Below are positions 1 to 9,019 of a DNA stretch of 47,267 nucleotides, in pieces. The DNA is from Gammaproteobacteria bacterium. Lineage in GTDB: Bacteria > Pseudomonadota > Gammaproteobacteria > Steroidobacterales > Steroidobacteraceae. Location of the stretch: the NCBI GenBank assembly GCA_028293725.1, contig JAQGOE010000047.1:1-47267 (forward strand). Direction: 5' to 3'. A program made the translations under genes and the position numbers. How positions within the stretch are numbered: the first letter of the stretch is position 1; every line of letters starts with the position of its first letter. Below the pieces are notes generated by a model that was not told where the DNA came from, searched no databases, and saw nothing but the letters and a program-made list of their open reading frames with translations.

Positions 1-402
1 CACCTGCCCGACAACATCAAGCTCTGGAATGGCGACTCACGCGGTCACTGGGAGGGCAACACCCTGGTGGTAGAGGTCACCAACAACAACGCCAAGGCCC
101 GCTTTGCCCGAACTGGCGAATTCGCGAGCGAGAACGTTCGCGTCGAAGAGCGCTATATATTCGATAACGCCGGAAAGCGCTTCAACTACGTAGCGACCTT
201 CACCGACCCCACGGTCTACACGAGCTCCTGGACCGCCACCATCCCGATGCGCCGTTATGTCGCCGGCGATCCGCAGGATGGCTGGCACTACGAGGTACCC
301 CTCGCGAACCACAAGGGCAAGGAACTCGTCGCCGATCACGTCGAGCGCCCATGTGTCGAAAACAACGGCCCCTTCGGCCAGGTCGTCGGCGCCGCGCAGT
401 AG
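1..402 (+). CDS. C-terminal part of an uncharacterised secreted-type protein (5' end outside window)
   Basis: The reading frame is open from the first base and ends with TAG at 400-402, giving 133 residues with no start in view. It contains a WEGNTLVVEVTN segment followed by a charged, beta-rich tail. The W-E-G-x-T-L-V-V motif is a hallmark of a widespread family of uncharacterised, probably periplasmic proteins in Proteobacteria and Acidobacteria. No catalytic residues can be assigned. It lies 10 bp upstream of two small membrane protein genes on the same strand and is probably co-transcribed with them. The family link rests on motif memory only; the function is unknown. Confidence 0.7.
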   Translation, partial: HLPDNIKLWNGDSRGHWEGNTLVVEVTNNNAKARFARTGEFASENVRVEERYIFDNAGKRFNYVATFTDPTVYTSSWTATIPMRRYVAGDPQDGWHYEVPLANHKGKELVADHVERPCVENNGPFGQVVGAAQ

Positions 403-412
403 ACAAACACTC

Positions 413-919
413 ATGCCCACCATCGCCGACATCGCCAACGCCATCGAGGCCACCCCCATCGGAACCGCCATCGCCGAGTCCCGGTACGCGTTTCCGATCA
501 TCGAGGGTACGCACCTCATCGCCTTATCCGTCTCTGTCGGGCTCATCTTTCTCACCGACCTGCGCCTGATGGGCCTGTTTCTGCGGCAAATTCCCGCGGC
601 GAGCGTCATACACGGCCTTCGCCCCTACGTACTGTGCGGGTTCGCACTCGTATTCATCTCCGGAGGACTGTTGTTCTGGGCAGAAGCCGCAGAAGTCATC
701 GCGAGCCCGGCCTGGGTCTTCAAATTCGCCTTCATCGGACTGGCAGGACTCAACGCCGCGTATTTCGAGTTCGTGATCTCCAGGCGTCCCGGTGCACTCT
801 CACCGGAGCGAGCCAAACTCCCGCGCGGCGTGAAATTCGCCGGCTTCGCCTCGCTCGCCATCTGGACCCTCGTGATCATCTGCGGCCGGTTGATCGCGTA
901 CCTCCCCCACTGGTCATGA
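413..919 (+). CDS. small integral membrane protein, DUF6644-like
   Basis: 168 residues with about four hydrophobic segments (near residues 28-50, 65-85, 95-115 and 140-160). The start ATG at 413 follows the previous stop by 10 bp; the frame is open further upstream, but that part overlaps the preceding gene and is not protein-like. The I-E-G-T-H-L-I-A-L and T-D-L-R-L-M-G-L segments resemble small membrane proteins annotated as DUF6644, whose role is unknown. The next gene encodes a related protein and overlaps the stop codon by 4 bp (ATGA), so the two are likely translationally coupled and may form a hetero-oligomer. Family name is tentative. Confidence 0.75.
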   Translation: MPTIADIANAIEATPIGTAIAESRYAFPIIEGTHLIALSVSVGLIFLTDLRLMGLFLRQIPAASVIHGLRPYVLCGFALVFISGGLLFWAEAAEVIASPAWVFKFAFIGLAGLNAAYFEFVISRRPGALSPERAKLPRGVKFAGFASLAIWTLVIICGRLIAYLPHWS

Positions 920-1407
920 TCCCAGAATCCCACATGACAACCGCCGACTTCCTGACTCTGATCCAGAGCAGCGCCCTATCACACGCCATCAGCAAGTCCA
1001 ATCACCTGCTCATCGCCGGATTCCAGGTATTCCACGTGATGGGCTTCGTATTGCTGCTGGCGGCCCTGGTGTTGATCAGCCTGCGCCTGTTAGGACTCAT
1101 CCTCACCCAACAGACAGTCCCGGAAGTCGCGGACCAGGCGCTGCGGCTGGTGTGGTCCGGTCTCGCGCTGGCGGTGGGCAGTGGCGTACTGATGTTCATC
1201 GGCAGCCCCAAGCACTATTTCTACAACCCCGCCTTCGAAGTCAAGATGGTGTTGCTGTTGGCCGCGATACTCGTACAGGCCCTTTTGTTCCGCAAAGTCG
1301 CCCACAGCGAGCACCCCAACCCCTGGCTAGCCCGGGCCAGCGTGGCACTCTCACTCGGTTTCTGGTTCGCCGTCAGCATGGCCGGCCGCGCCATCGGTTT
1401 CGTCTGA
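916..1407 (+). CDS. small integral membrane protein, paralogue of the preceding gene
   Basis: 163 residues if translation begins at the ATG at 916, which overlaps the upstream stop as ATGA; a second in-frame ATG at 934 is possible. It has about four hydrophobic segments and the same plan as its neighbour: an N-terminal stretch ending in a helix (F-Q-V-F-H-V-M-G-F), then L-R-L-L-G-L, then two further helices. This indicates tandem duplication and divergence. The role is unknown. The gene ends 34 bp before the convergent UdgX gene. Confidence 0.75.
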   Translation: MIPESHMTTADFLTLIQSSALSHAISKSNHLLIAGFQVFHVMGFVLLLAALVLISLRLLGLILTQQTVPEVADQALRLVWSGLALAVGSGVLMFIGSPKHYFYNPAFEVKMVLLLAAILVQALLFRKVAHSEHPNPWLARASVALSLGFWFAVSMAGRAIGFV

Positions 1408-1441
1408 CACCGGACGCAAGGGCACCGGCGCAGCGAGCGAT

Positions 1442-2965
1442 TTAGATATTCGCGCCCTCAGCCATCGTCGCTGCAAACCGCAGGTCCGCAGTAAGCGCCG
1501 TAGCGATGGTATTCCTCCGCTCATCCTGCGAACGCAGGACCGCCGATGGGTGATACGTCGCCACGACTCGCACCCCGCTCGACGTGCGAAGCTCCATTTT
1601 CCGTGCCTCGTCTATCGTCAACTGCAGCCCTGTCAGCGCTCGGATAGCGGTTCCGCCCAAGGCGACAATGACAAGCGGCGCGACTTCCGCGATCTCACGC
1701 TCCAGCCACGTATGGCAGGCTCGGACCTCTTGCTGTTGGGGCTTCATGTGAAGCCGCCGCTTGCCACGCGGCTCCCATTTAAAATGTTTGACAGAATTCG
1801 TTATAAAAAGCTCGCCCCGTGACAAGGCGGCCTTCCGCAGTGCCTCGTCCAACACCTGGCCCGCGGGGCCAACAAACGGGCGTCCCCGCAGGTCCTCCTC
1901 ATCTCCCGGCTGCTCGCCGACCAACATGATGCGTGCGTCCCGCGGACCTTCACCAAGCACAGCCTGCGTCGCACGCTGCCAGAGACTGCAACGCTGGCAC
2001 GTAAGCGGAGAATCTGCTTCTGGCGTTATTCGCTCTAGCGTCTCGGCAATCGCACGTGGAACCCGCGCGCTTTCCACCGCAGCATCGGAACTCAGGGTCG
2101 TGTGCAGAGTCCGTGGATTCTCATGCAACAGCGCATGAATCTCAGGAGCCTCTGGCAAATGTCGCCAATACCGCTGCGGCATTTCCCGCTGCATCATTCG
2201 GGGGTTAACCCGGGCAACGTTACAGATGTTGCGGTAGTACGCTCGCCAGAGGTCGTGAGTTGGGTCCTCCCGCGGCACAGCCGAACGCCCCGGGGAGTCC
2301 ATGTACTCGGTATGCCCATCCTTCCAGACCGCCGCCCCATCCGGCGTGGCAATCATCCACCGCATGTTACCGAAGCGCTTCTCGAAAAATTCCACGGCGT
2401 AGCGCAGTATCTCGTGCTGCGGCTCAAACCAAGCAACATAACAAGGGACACCGTCATCGCCCGGGGTCTCATGAAATCGCACGAAGGCGTGCATCTTGTG
2501 GACGTCCTGGCTCACCGCCTTCGACCACAGTCGCGCCGTTCGCACGTCGGCATCGGCGTCGTTTTCGAGCAGATCGCGGTTCTCATGGACGACCCGCCAA
2601 GTGAGGCGATACATGAGATCCCAGCGACTCGCGTCGCGATAACAAGCGAGCATCTCGAGCAGCCCGAGCAATTCGCGAGATATTGACGGAGCGGCCCCGT
2701 ACTTCGCATCGCGGCGGCTCGGCAGTTCCCCGCCATTCGCGCTCGGACGTTCGCGATCGGGCACATCCAACGGCACCCCGGCGCGCACCTCCAACCCTCT
2801 GCGCGCTTCCCAGCCCTCACCGTCCCCCGCCCCGCCGCGACTCCCAAACAACGACGGCCTAGTCCCATCCGACCAAACCACCTCATCCGGCGGCACCGCC
2901 GCCGCAAGTCGCTCACGAGCCAACGACCGCCACGACGCGAAGTCCCCAACTACACCGCCGTGCAC
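1442..2965 (-). CDS. udgX: UdgX uracil-DNA cross-linking protein fused to a DUF4130 domain
   Basis: 507 residues in two parts. Residues ~1-250 match the DUF4130 type of 'DNA metabolism protein' that travels with UdgX. Residues ~315-507 are a UdgX-type uracil-DNA glycosylase domain with GEQPGDEED (350-358), the insert loop KRRLH (402-406) and HPSAVLR (482-488). In characterised UdgX the histidine of the KRRIH loop attacks the abasic sugar and stays covalently attached; here that is His406. CQRC (323-326) and Cys417 are likely Fe-S ligands, with His394 near where family-4 enzymes have another cysteine. The start is GTG at 2965, after AGGGGG and inside the end of the radical-SAM gene (16 bp overlap), so the two are coupled and share its SOS-type promoter. 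Confidence 0.93.
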   Translation of the reverse strand: MHGGVVGDFASWRSLARERLAAAVPPDEVVWSDGTRPSLFGSRGGAGDGEGWEARRGLEVRAGVPLDVPDRERPSANGGELPSRRDAKYGAAPSISRELLGLLEMLACYRDASRWDLMYRLTWRVVHENRDLLENDADADVRTARLWSKAVSQDVHKMHAFVRFHETPGDDGVPCYVAWFEPQHEILRYAVEFFEKRFGNMRWMIATPDGAAVWKDGHTEYMDSPGRSAVPREDPTHDLWRAYYRNICNVARVNPRMMQREMPQRYWRHLPEAPEIHALLHENPRTLHTTLSSDAAVESARVPRAIAETLERITPEADSPLTCQRCSLWQRATQAVLGEGPRDARIMLVGEQPGDEEDLRGRPFVGPAGQVLDEALRKAALSRGELFITNSVKHFKWEPRGKRRLHMKPQQQEVRACHTWLEREIAEVAPLVIVALGGTAIRALTGLQLTIDEARKMELRTSSGVRVVATYHPSAVLRSQDERRNTIATALTADLRFAATMAEGANI

Positions 2966-4203
2966 GCCGCCCCCTGAAACAAATCCGGCTGCTGGTTTAC
3001 CAGCCCCCCAGCCCCAGCCAACACCCCACGCAGCCGCGCACCCGAAGCATCCCCACGCGGCACATAATCCGCCGCCACAATAAAATGCTTGGCCTTCCGC
3101 AGCGACGCCCCGAGCGTAATCAAATCCGCATAACGCAACTTCCCTTGCTTACGGGAGGCGACGATGCGATCGACCGCCCTCACACCAAGCCCCGGCACGC
3201 GCAACAACAACTCACGCGTCGCCGTATTCACATCGACCGGGAACTGGTCGCGATGTCGCAAAGCCCATGTCGTCTTGGGATCGAGATCGAGGTCAAAATT
3301 CCCCGAAGGAATGGCCGCCGTCAGCTCGCGTGTTGAAAAGCCGTAGTACCGGATGAGCCAATCCGCCTGGTAGAGCCGATGCTCCCGCATCAACGGCGGC
3401 GCGCGATTCGGCAGGCGCGGCGACGAATGGGTGAAGGGGCTGAACGCCGAGTAATAGATCCGCCGCAACCGATAGGACCGATACAACGTGTCGGCCATAT
3501 CGATGATGTTGGCGTCCGTACTCGAATCCGCGCCCACGATCATCTGCGTGCTCTGACCTGCCGGCGCGAAGCGGGGCGCCTTCCGACCACCCTCGTGGGC
3601 CTCGTCAACAGACACCCGGATGTCGCCCATGGCGCGCTTTATTGAAGTGTCAGTCTTCTCGGGCGCCAGGGCCGTGAGCGCGTCACGACTGGGCAACTCG
3701 ATATTCACACTCAGTCGGTCCGCGTAACGCCCTGCCGCGGCAATGAGCTCCGGACTCGCCTCCGGAATGGTCTTCAGATGGATGTAGCCGTGAAACTCGT
3801 GCTCCTCGCGCAGCAGACGAGCGACTTCCACGAGTCGCTCCATCGTGTAGTCCGCGGACCGGATGATGCCGGAGCTGAGAAACAAGCCTTCGATGTAATT
3901 ACGCCGATAGAACGACAGCGTGAGATCTACGACCTCCGAGACAGCAAAGCGCGCTCGAGGCACGTCGCTCGAACGCCTGTTGACGCAATAGAGGCAGTCG
4001 TAGACGCAGAAGTTCGTGAGAAGAATCTTCAGCAGCGAAACGCAGCGGCCATCGGGCGTGAAGCTGTGGCAGATGCCCATCCCCGTCGTGGACCCGATGC
4101 CGCGTCCCGGCGCCGCGTGGCGCTTCGGAGCCCCACTGCTGGCGCAGGAGGCGTCGTACTTGGCGGCATCCGCCAGCAGGGCGAGCTTGCGTTCCAATTC
4201 CAT
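2950..4203 (-). CDS. radical SAM protein of the UdgX-linked DNA modification/repair family
   Basis: 417 residues. The Cx3Cx2C cluster motif (Cys66, Cys70, Cys73 in FCVYDCLYC) marks a radical S-adenosylmethionine enzyme. Further conserved-looking cysteines lie at 20, 45 and 54. A helix-hairpin-helix DNA-binding element (RVPGLGVRAVDRIVASR, near residues 330-346) sits close to the C-terminus. This architecture is the 'putative DNA modification/repair radical SAM protein' that is genetically linked to UdgX and DUF4130. The reaction is not known. The N-terminus (ADAAKYDASCASSG) matches the usual family start, which supports ATG at 4203. The next in-frame stop upstream is at 4231-4233 and no other start codon lies between. 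An SOS box abuts the start codon. Confidence 0.92.
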   Translation of the reverse strand: MELERKLALLADAAKYDASCASSGAPKRHAAPGRGIGSTTGMGICHSFTPDGRCVSLLKILLTNFCVYDCLYCVNRRSSDVPRARFAVSEVVDLTLSFYRRNYIEGLFLSSGIIRSADYTMERLVEVARLLREEHEFHGYIHLKTIPEASPELIAAAGRYADRLSVNIELPSRDALTALAPEKTDTSIKRAMGDIRVSVDEAHEGGRKAPRFAPAGQSTQMIVGADSSTDANIIDMADTLYRSYRLRRIYYSAFSPFTHSSPRLPNRAPPLMREHRLYQADWLIRYYGFSTRELTAAIPSGNFDLDLDPKTTWALRHRDQFPVDVNTATRELLLRVPGLGVRAVDRIVASRKQGKLRYADLITLGASLRKAKHFIVAADYVPRGDASGARLRGVLAGAGGLVNQQPDLFQGAACTAV

Positions 4204-4204
4204 G

Positions 4205-4220
4205 CTGTACGTATATACAG
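4205..4220 (-). promoter_or_regulatory. LexA (SOS) box
   Basis: CTGT at 4205-4208 and ACAG at 4217-4220, separated by 8 bp of alternating AT-rich sequence, form a full match to the gammaproteobacterial LexA consensus CTGT-N8-ACAG. It lies one base upstream of the ATG of the radical-SAM gene and overlaps its predicted -10 element, which is ideal for repression. It implies DNA-damage induction of the radical SAM-UdgX pair. Confidence 0.85.
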
Positions 4221-4238
4221 CATGGCCAAATCACGCAA
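4210..4238 (-). promoter_or_regulatory. predicted sigma-70 promoter of the radical SAM-udgX operon
   Basis: On the minus strand TTGCGT (4238-4233), a 17 bp spacer and TATACG (4215-4210) form a reasonable -35/-10 pair. Only six bases separate the -10 from the ATG at 4203, so the predicted start point falls on the start codon and the message would be leaderless. No Shine-Dalgarno sequence is present. Prediction only. Confidence 0.5.
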
Positions 4239-4259
4239 GACCCGCCCTGGGCTAGGCGG

Positions 4260-5915
4260 CTATTCGACCGCCTTCCCCCTCGTCTCAGGCAGAAACAGGG
4301 CCCCGATGACAAACGTCCCCAGCGCCACGATGATGGGATACCAGAGGCCGTAGTAGATATTCCCGGTGAGGGCCACGAGAGCGAACGCTACCGTGGGCAG
4401 AAATCCACCGAACCAGCCATTGCCGATGTGGTACGGCAGGGACATCGACGTGTACCGGATCCGAGCCGGGAACAACTCCACCAGCCAGGCCGCGATCGGC
4501 CCGTAAACCATGGTTACGTACAACACCAGGATGACCAGCAGCACCAGTACCACGGGGTAATTGATCTGCTCCGGATCCGCCTTGGCGGGATAACCCGCGG
4601 CCTTGAGCTTGCCGCCCAGATCCTTGGAGAACTGCTCGCTCGTCTTCTTGAAGTCCCCGGCTGACATCACGCCGCCTTCGAAAGAGGCGACCTCCACCGT
4701 GCCGATGCGGACGAGCGCCACACTGCCCACCGGAGCGCGCTCGTTCTCATAGGGCACGCCCGCCTTGGCGAGGGCTGCCTTGGCGATATCGCAGGACTGC
4801 ACGAATTTCTTCTTGCCGACCGGATCGAACTGAAAATGACACGAGTCGGGATCGGCCAGGACCCGCACCGGCGCGCTGGCGGCAGCCGCCTCGATCGCCG
4901 GGTTGGCAAAGTGGGTGATCCCCTTGAAAATCGGGAAATAGGTGAGCGCCGCGAGCAGGCACCCCGCCAGCACGATTTTCTTGCGCCCGATCCGATCCGA
5001 CAGACGTCCGAACACCACGAAAAAGGGTGTCGCAATCAACAGCGCGGCCGCGATGAGCAGATTCGCCGGCTGCGCGTCGATTTTGAGTACCTGGGTCAGG
5101 AAGAACAGCGAATAGAACTGGCCGCAGTACCAGACCACGGCCTGCCCGGCCGTGGCACCGAGCAGCGCCAATATGACCAGCCGCAGATTGCCCGCGCGCG
5201 CGAAGGACTCGGTCAGTGGCGCCTTGGCGGTGGTCCCCGCCGCTTTCATGGCAAGGAACACCGGCGATTCAGCGAGTTGCAGCCGGATGTAGACGGACAC
5301 GGCCAGCAACAGGATCGACACCAGGAACGGAGCTCGCCAACCGACGGTGTCAAAGTCCGCCCCGAACAGCCAGCGGCACAGCAGAATCACCACCAGGCTC
5401 AGAAACAACCCGAGCGTCGCGGTGGTCTGAATCCAACTCGTATACAAACCCCGTTTGCCGGGCGGTGCGTGCTCACCCACGTAGGTGGCGGCTCCGCCGT
5501 ACTCTCCGCCCAACGCCAGGCCCTGCAACATTCGCAATAACACAAGGATGATCGGCGCGGCGACACCGATCTTCGCATAGCTGGGCAACACGCCAACCAA
5601 CGCCGTCGACAGGCCCATGATGATGATGGTAATCAGGAAGGTATGTTTGCGACCCACCAGGTCGCCCAGCCGGCCGAACACCAGCGCCCCGAAAGGCCGC
5701 ACCGCGAATCCGGCGGCAAATGCCAGGAGTGCGAAAATGAATCCGGTCGTCTCGTTGACACCGGAGAAAAACTGCTTCGAGATGACCGCGGCTAGCGACC
5801 CGTACAGGTAGAAGTCATACCACTCGAAGACGGTTCCAAGACTGGAAGCGAAGATGACGCGTCGGTGGGACTTCTCGATCCCCCCTTCAGTGATCGGCAG
5901 GTTGGTCGCGGCCAC
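4260..5915 (-). CDS. MFS transporter, metabolite:H+ symporter (MHS) family
   Basis: 551 residues, GTG start at 5915 preceded by AAGGAG. The N-terminal TVFEWYDFYLYG and the FGRLGDLVGRKHTF loop between helices 2 and 3 are typical of MHS permeases (ProP/ShiA/KgtP relatives), which import dicarboxylates, shikimate, proline or betaine with protons. A second signature, GRLSDRIGRKK, lies in the C-terminal half. Family members are usually about 430 residues; the excess is an insertion of roughly 110 hydrophilic residues after FKGITHFANPAIEAA, bounded by helices and probably periplasmic. The substrate cannot be read from sequence. It stands alone, 56 bp upstream of the SOS-controlled operon and divergent from the M20 gene. 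Confidence 0.9.
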   Translation of the reverse strand: MAATNLPITEGGIEKSHRRVIFASSLGTVFEWYDFYLYGSLAAVISKQFFSGVNETTGFIFALLAFAAGFAVRPFGALVFGRLGDLVGRKHTFLITIIIMGLSTALVGVLPSYAKIGVAAPIILVLLRMLQGLALGGEYGGAATYVGEHAPPGKRGLYTSWIQTTATLGLFLSLVVILLCRWLFGADFDTVGWRAPFLVSILLLAVSVYIRLQLAESPVFLAMKAAGTTAKAPLTESFARAGNLRLVILALLGATAGQAVVWYCGQFYSLFFLTQVLKIDAQPANLLIAAALLIATPFFVVFGRLSDRIGRKKIVLAGCLLAALTYFPIFKGITHFANPAIEAAAASAPVRVLADPDSCHFQFDPVGKKKFVQSCDIAKAALAKAGVPYENERAPVGSVALVRIGTVEVASFEGGVMSAGDFKKTSEQFSKDLGGKLKAAGYPAKADPEQINYPVVLVLLVILVLYVTMVYGPIAAWLVELFPARIRYTSMSLPYHIGNGWFGGFLPTVAFALVALTGNIYYGLWYPIIVALGTFVIGALFLPETRGKAVE

Positions 5916-6121
5916 GGCTACGGCTCCTTATTACAGGTGCGCGAACCGGCCTGGAGACCCCCCTATCGCCGGCCCGACGCGATCATCGCCATTGCACCGT
6001 TCTCCAGACCCCCATCATGCGTGAGCGACAGTGGTGATCGCAACTTGGGCCAAGGTCGGGCACTGTCACATGCGACGATGCAAGATAATCCCCCCACCCT
6101 TTCGTGGACTCGAAACCGCCA

Positions 6122-7459
6122 ATGAAGCCGCAAAGCGCCCTAACCGCCCTGTTCCTTTGCCTGTCAACCGCACCGTCCTGGGGTCAGACCCTGCCCGCAG
6201 TGGTCAAAGGCGAGGTTCCTGACCTCGTCGAGACCTACAAGGGAATTCACTCCCACCCGGAGTTATCTCATCACGAAGAGCATACGTCGGCCCTGCTAGC
6301 CGGCGAGCTTCGCAAAGCGGGCTATACGGTCACCGAGCATATTGGCAAGTATTCCGATGGAAGCCAGGCATACGGCGTCATTGCGATCCTGGAGAATGGC
6401 CCGGGACCGCGGCTGCTGATACGCACGGATCTCGATGCGCTACCCATCATCGAAGAGACGGGGGTCCCCTACGCGAGCCAGGTTAAAACGAAGAACGCCG
6501 CCGGACAGGACGTCGGTGTCATGCACGCCTGCGGTCACGATATTCACATCACTACCATGATAGGCACGGCGCGTGCGCTCGTGGCGCTCAAAAAGCAGTG
6601 GCACGGAACCCTGATGTTGGTTGGCCAGCCTTCGGAAGAGTTGGTTGATGGCGCGCGGGCAATGCTCGCTGATCATCTCTACGAGAGATTCGGAACTCCG
6701 GACCTGGTGATCGGGTTACACGACACCAACACCCGCGCGGCCGGAACGGTTTCGGTCACCAGCGGACCCGCCATGGCGGGCGTCACCTCCGTGGACGTCG
6801 TCATGCGCGGAGTCGGCGGTCACGGCGCGCGCCCGCAAGAAGGCAAGGATCCCGTCGTCATGGCTGCAGAGTTCGTCGTGCAACTCCAGACCATCGTGAG
6901 CCGGCAGGAAAATCCCCGCGATCCCGCAGTAGTCACCGTAGGTGATATTCACGGCGGCACGAAACGAAACATCATCCCCAATGAAGTGAAACTGGAGCTG
7001 ACCACTCGGGCTTTCACCGACCCATCGCAGCAGATCATCCTTGATGGCATCCAACGCACGGCGCAGGGCGTGGCACTGTCGGCAGGCGTCCCGGCGGATC
7101 TCGCACCGATCGTGACCATAATCCCGAACGAGTCCTCACCGCCGACCTACAACAACCCCGCCCTCACCACTCGAGTCAAGAGCGCACTCGTGGCCGCGCT
7201 AGGCACATCCAACGTGTTTGACGAAGATCCCATCATGGCCAGTGAGGACTTCGGCCTGTTCGGACTCGAGGGACATCGCATTCCAACGGTGCTGTTCTGG
7301 TTGGGCGCGATCGAGCCTGCGAAATTCGCTGCGGCCCAGGCCGCCGGCAAGCTGGCCCCCGGCCTACATACGAGTCACTTCCAGCCGGACCCTGAGCTGA
7401 CGTTACGGACCGGTGTCACGGCAATGACGTCGGTGGCGATTTCCCTGCTGCACAAATAA
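6122..7459 (+). CDS. secreted M20-family amidohydrolase (M20D type)
   Basis: 445 residues from the ATG at 6122. An ATG at 6104 would add six residues in front of an otherwise clean signal peptide (hydrophobic core ALTALFLCL, likely cleavage near SWG-Q). The metal-binding motif MHACGHDIH (Cys137, His139, His142) and the HSHPEL segment near the N-terminus identify the M20D branch, which includes aminoacylases, IAA-amino acid hydrolases and carboxypeptidases. The signal peptide places it in the periplasm. The substrate is unknown, probably an N-acyl amino acid or small peptide amide. It is divergent from the MHS transporter and ends 3 bp from the convergent ABC transporter gene. Confidence 0.88.
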   Translation: MKPQSALTALFLCLSTAPSWGQTLPAVVKGEVPDLVETYKGIHSHPELSHHEEHTSALLAGELRKAGYTVTEHIGKYSDGSQAYGVIAILENGPGPRLLIRTDLDALPIIEETGVPYASQVKTKNAAGQDVGVMHACGHDIHITTMIGTARALVALKKQWHGTLMLVGQPSEELVDGARAMLADHLYERFGTPDLVIGLHDTNTRAAGTVSVTSGPAMAGVTSVDVVMRGVGGHGARPQEGKDPVVMAAEFVVQLQTIVSRQENPRDPAVVTVGDIHGGTKRNIIPNEVKLELTTRAFTDPSQQIILDGIQRTAQGVALSAGVPADLAPIVTIIPNESSPPTYNNPALTTRVKSALVAALGTSNVFDEDPIMASEDFGLFGLEGHRIPTVLFWLGAIEPAKFAAAQAAGKLAPGLHTSHFQPDPELTLRTGVTAMTSVAISLLHK

Positions 7460-7462
7460 CGA

Positions 7463-9019
7463 CTACTTCAGATGCAGCGAGCCCTCGAGCCAGCGGGCCG
7501 CCTGGTTCGGTGAGACCCGCTCGGTATCCCGATCGACCATGTAGTTGGCCTGACGCATGGTGTCGATCGGAATCGCACCGACCAGCGGCTGCAGAGCACG
7601 ACGCAACACAGGATCGGCCGCGCGCGCGGGCGAAAGAAGTACGATCGCATCGTAGGGCGGAATGACCTGCAGCGGGTCTTCCAACACCACCAGGTCATAG
7701 GCCTTGATCCGTCCGTCGCTCGATGCCGCGGAAATCACGTCCACCTCTTTGGAGGAAACGGCTTTGTACAGGAAGGTCGGCTGAAACTGCCGCTGCTCAC
7801 GGAACCGCAGTCCGTAACGGTCGCGCAACGCCTGCCACTCGGAACGGGCGAAGAATTCAAAGTCACCGCCAATGCGCAGCTGGGACGCGTGCTGCGACAG
7901 ATCGGCGATCGTGCGGATACCAAGCTCCTCGGCACGATCACGTCGCATGGCCAGCGCGTAGGCATTCTCGAACCCCAGCGCCCCGAGCAGCACGACTCCA
8001 TTCTCCTTGCGAAGTTGGGTCGTCATCTCCTGGAGCATTTGTTGGCGCGGCACGGAATCATGACGGTTCATGATCGTAGACCAGACCGTCCCGGAGTAAT
8101 CGATGTAAGCGTCGATGCCATTGCTCGCCAGTGCGCGGTAGGCGATTACTGAGCCCAGATCCACCCTTGCGGTGACCGGCGCACCCTGTTTGCGGATCTG
8201 GTCTGTCATGACCGCCGCGAGAATGTACTGCTCGGCGAAATTCTTGGCGCCCACCACGTAAGCGGGCTGCCCGGAAACAGCCAGCGACCCGATGCCGGCC
8301 GCGCCTACACCGGCGACCAGCACTCCCAGGCCGAGCCAGGCGACCCGCGGCCGGCGCGTCGCGATACCGGCTTCGATGAGACCCAACAGCTGATCGGCGA
8401 TCAGCGCAAGCGCCACGGCCGCGAGACAACCAAACAGCACCGAGACCCAGTCTTCCACCTGCAAGCCGGAGAAAATATAATTGCCCAGGCTGGTCTGGCC
8501 GACGGGCGTCGACAAAGTCGCGCCGCCGATCACCCAGACGGCGGCGGTCCTCACTCCGGCCATCAACACCGGCGCGGCCAGCGGCAACTCGATGCGCAAC
8601 AGCCGTTGCCGGTTCGTCATGCCAACGCCACGGGCCGCCTCGATGACCGCCGGATCGAGGTTGGTGAGCCCGGTCACTCCGTTGCGCAGAATCGGCAACA
8701 TCGAATACAGGGTCAGAGCCAGCAACGAGGGCAGAAAACCCAACGCGGAAAAGCCGTGGCCGCCAAACAGGTCTTGCCACGCCGTCGATATCGCGAGCAG
8801 GAGCGGATAGAACAGGGCCAACAGGGCGAGACTCGGCACCGTCTGGACGATGCTCGCAAAACCGAGCACCGGCCAGCGGATGCGCGCGTTACGACTGGCC
8901 ACAACCACCAGCGGCAGGCTGATGAGAAATCCGAGCGCCAGAGCCGCGGCGCTCAGCAGAACATGTTGACCAAGGTAGTCCGGCAGCAGGCGAGCGGCTG
9001 CGGTGAAACGCTCACCCAC
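7463..9019 (-). CDS. osmoprotectant ABC transporter, fused permease and substrate-binding protein
   Basis: 518 residues. Residues ~1-215 form a BPD-type permease with about six helices and an [12 protein letters not shown] loop that contacts the ATPase. A linking helix follows, then an extracytoplasmic glycine-betaine/choline-type binding domain (OpuAC/ProX-like) beginning near [13 protein letters not shown] (residues ~258-270) and running to the end. Such permease-receptor fusions are known in the OpuC/OpuF/OsmF branch. The start is GTG at 9019, overlapping the ATPase gene by 8 bp. With the ATPase it makes a complete importer; two permease chains per complex would carry two tethered receptors. 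Confidence 0.9.
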   Translation of the reverse strand: MGERFTAAARLLPDYLGQHVLLSAAALALGFLISLPLVVVASRNARIRWPVLGFASIVQTVPSLALLALFYPLLLAISTAWQDLFGGHGFSALGFLPSLLALTLYSMLPILRNGVTGLTNLDPAVIEAARGVGMTNRQRLLRIELPLAAPVLMAGVRTAAVWVIGGATLSTPVGQTSLGNYIFSGLQVEDWVSVLFGCLAAVALALIADQLLGLIEAGIATRRPRVAWLGLGVLVAGVGAAGIGSLAVSGQPAYVVGAKNFAEQYILAAVMTDQIRKQGAPVTARVDLGSVIAYRALASNGIDAYIDYSGTVWSTIMNRHDSVPRQQMLQEMTTQLRKENGVVLLGALGFENAYALAMRRDRAEELGIRTIADLSQHASQLRIGGDFEFFARSEWQALRDRYGLRFREQRQFQPTFLYKAVSSKEVDVISAASSDGRIKAYDLVVLEDPLQVIPPYDAIVLLSPARAADPVLRRALQPLVGAIPIDTMRQANYMVDRDTERVSPNQAARWLEGSLHLK

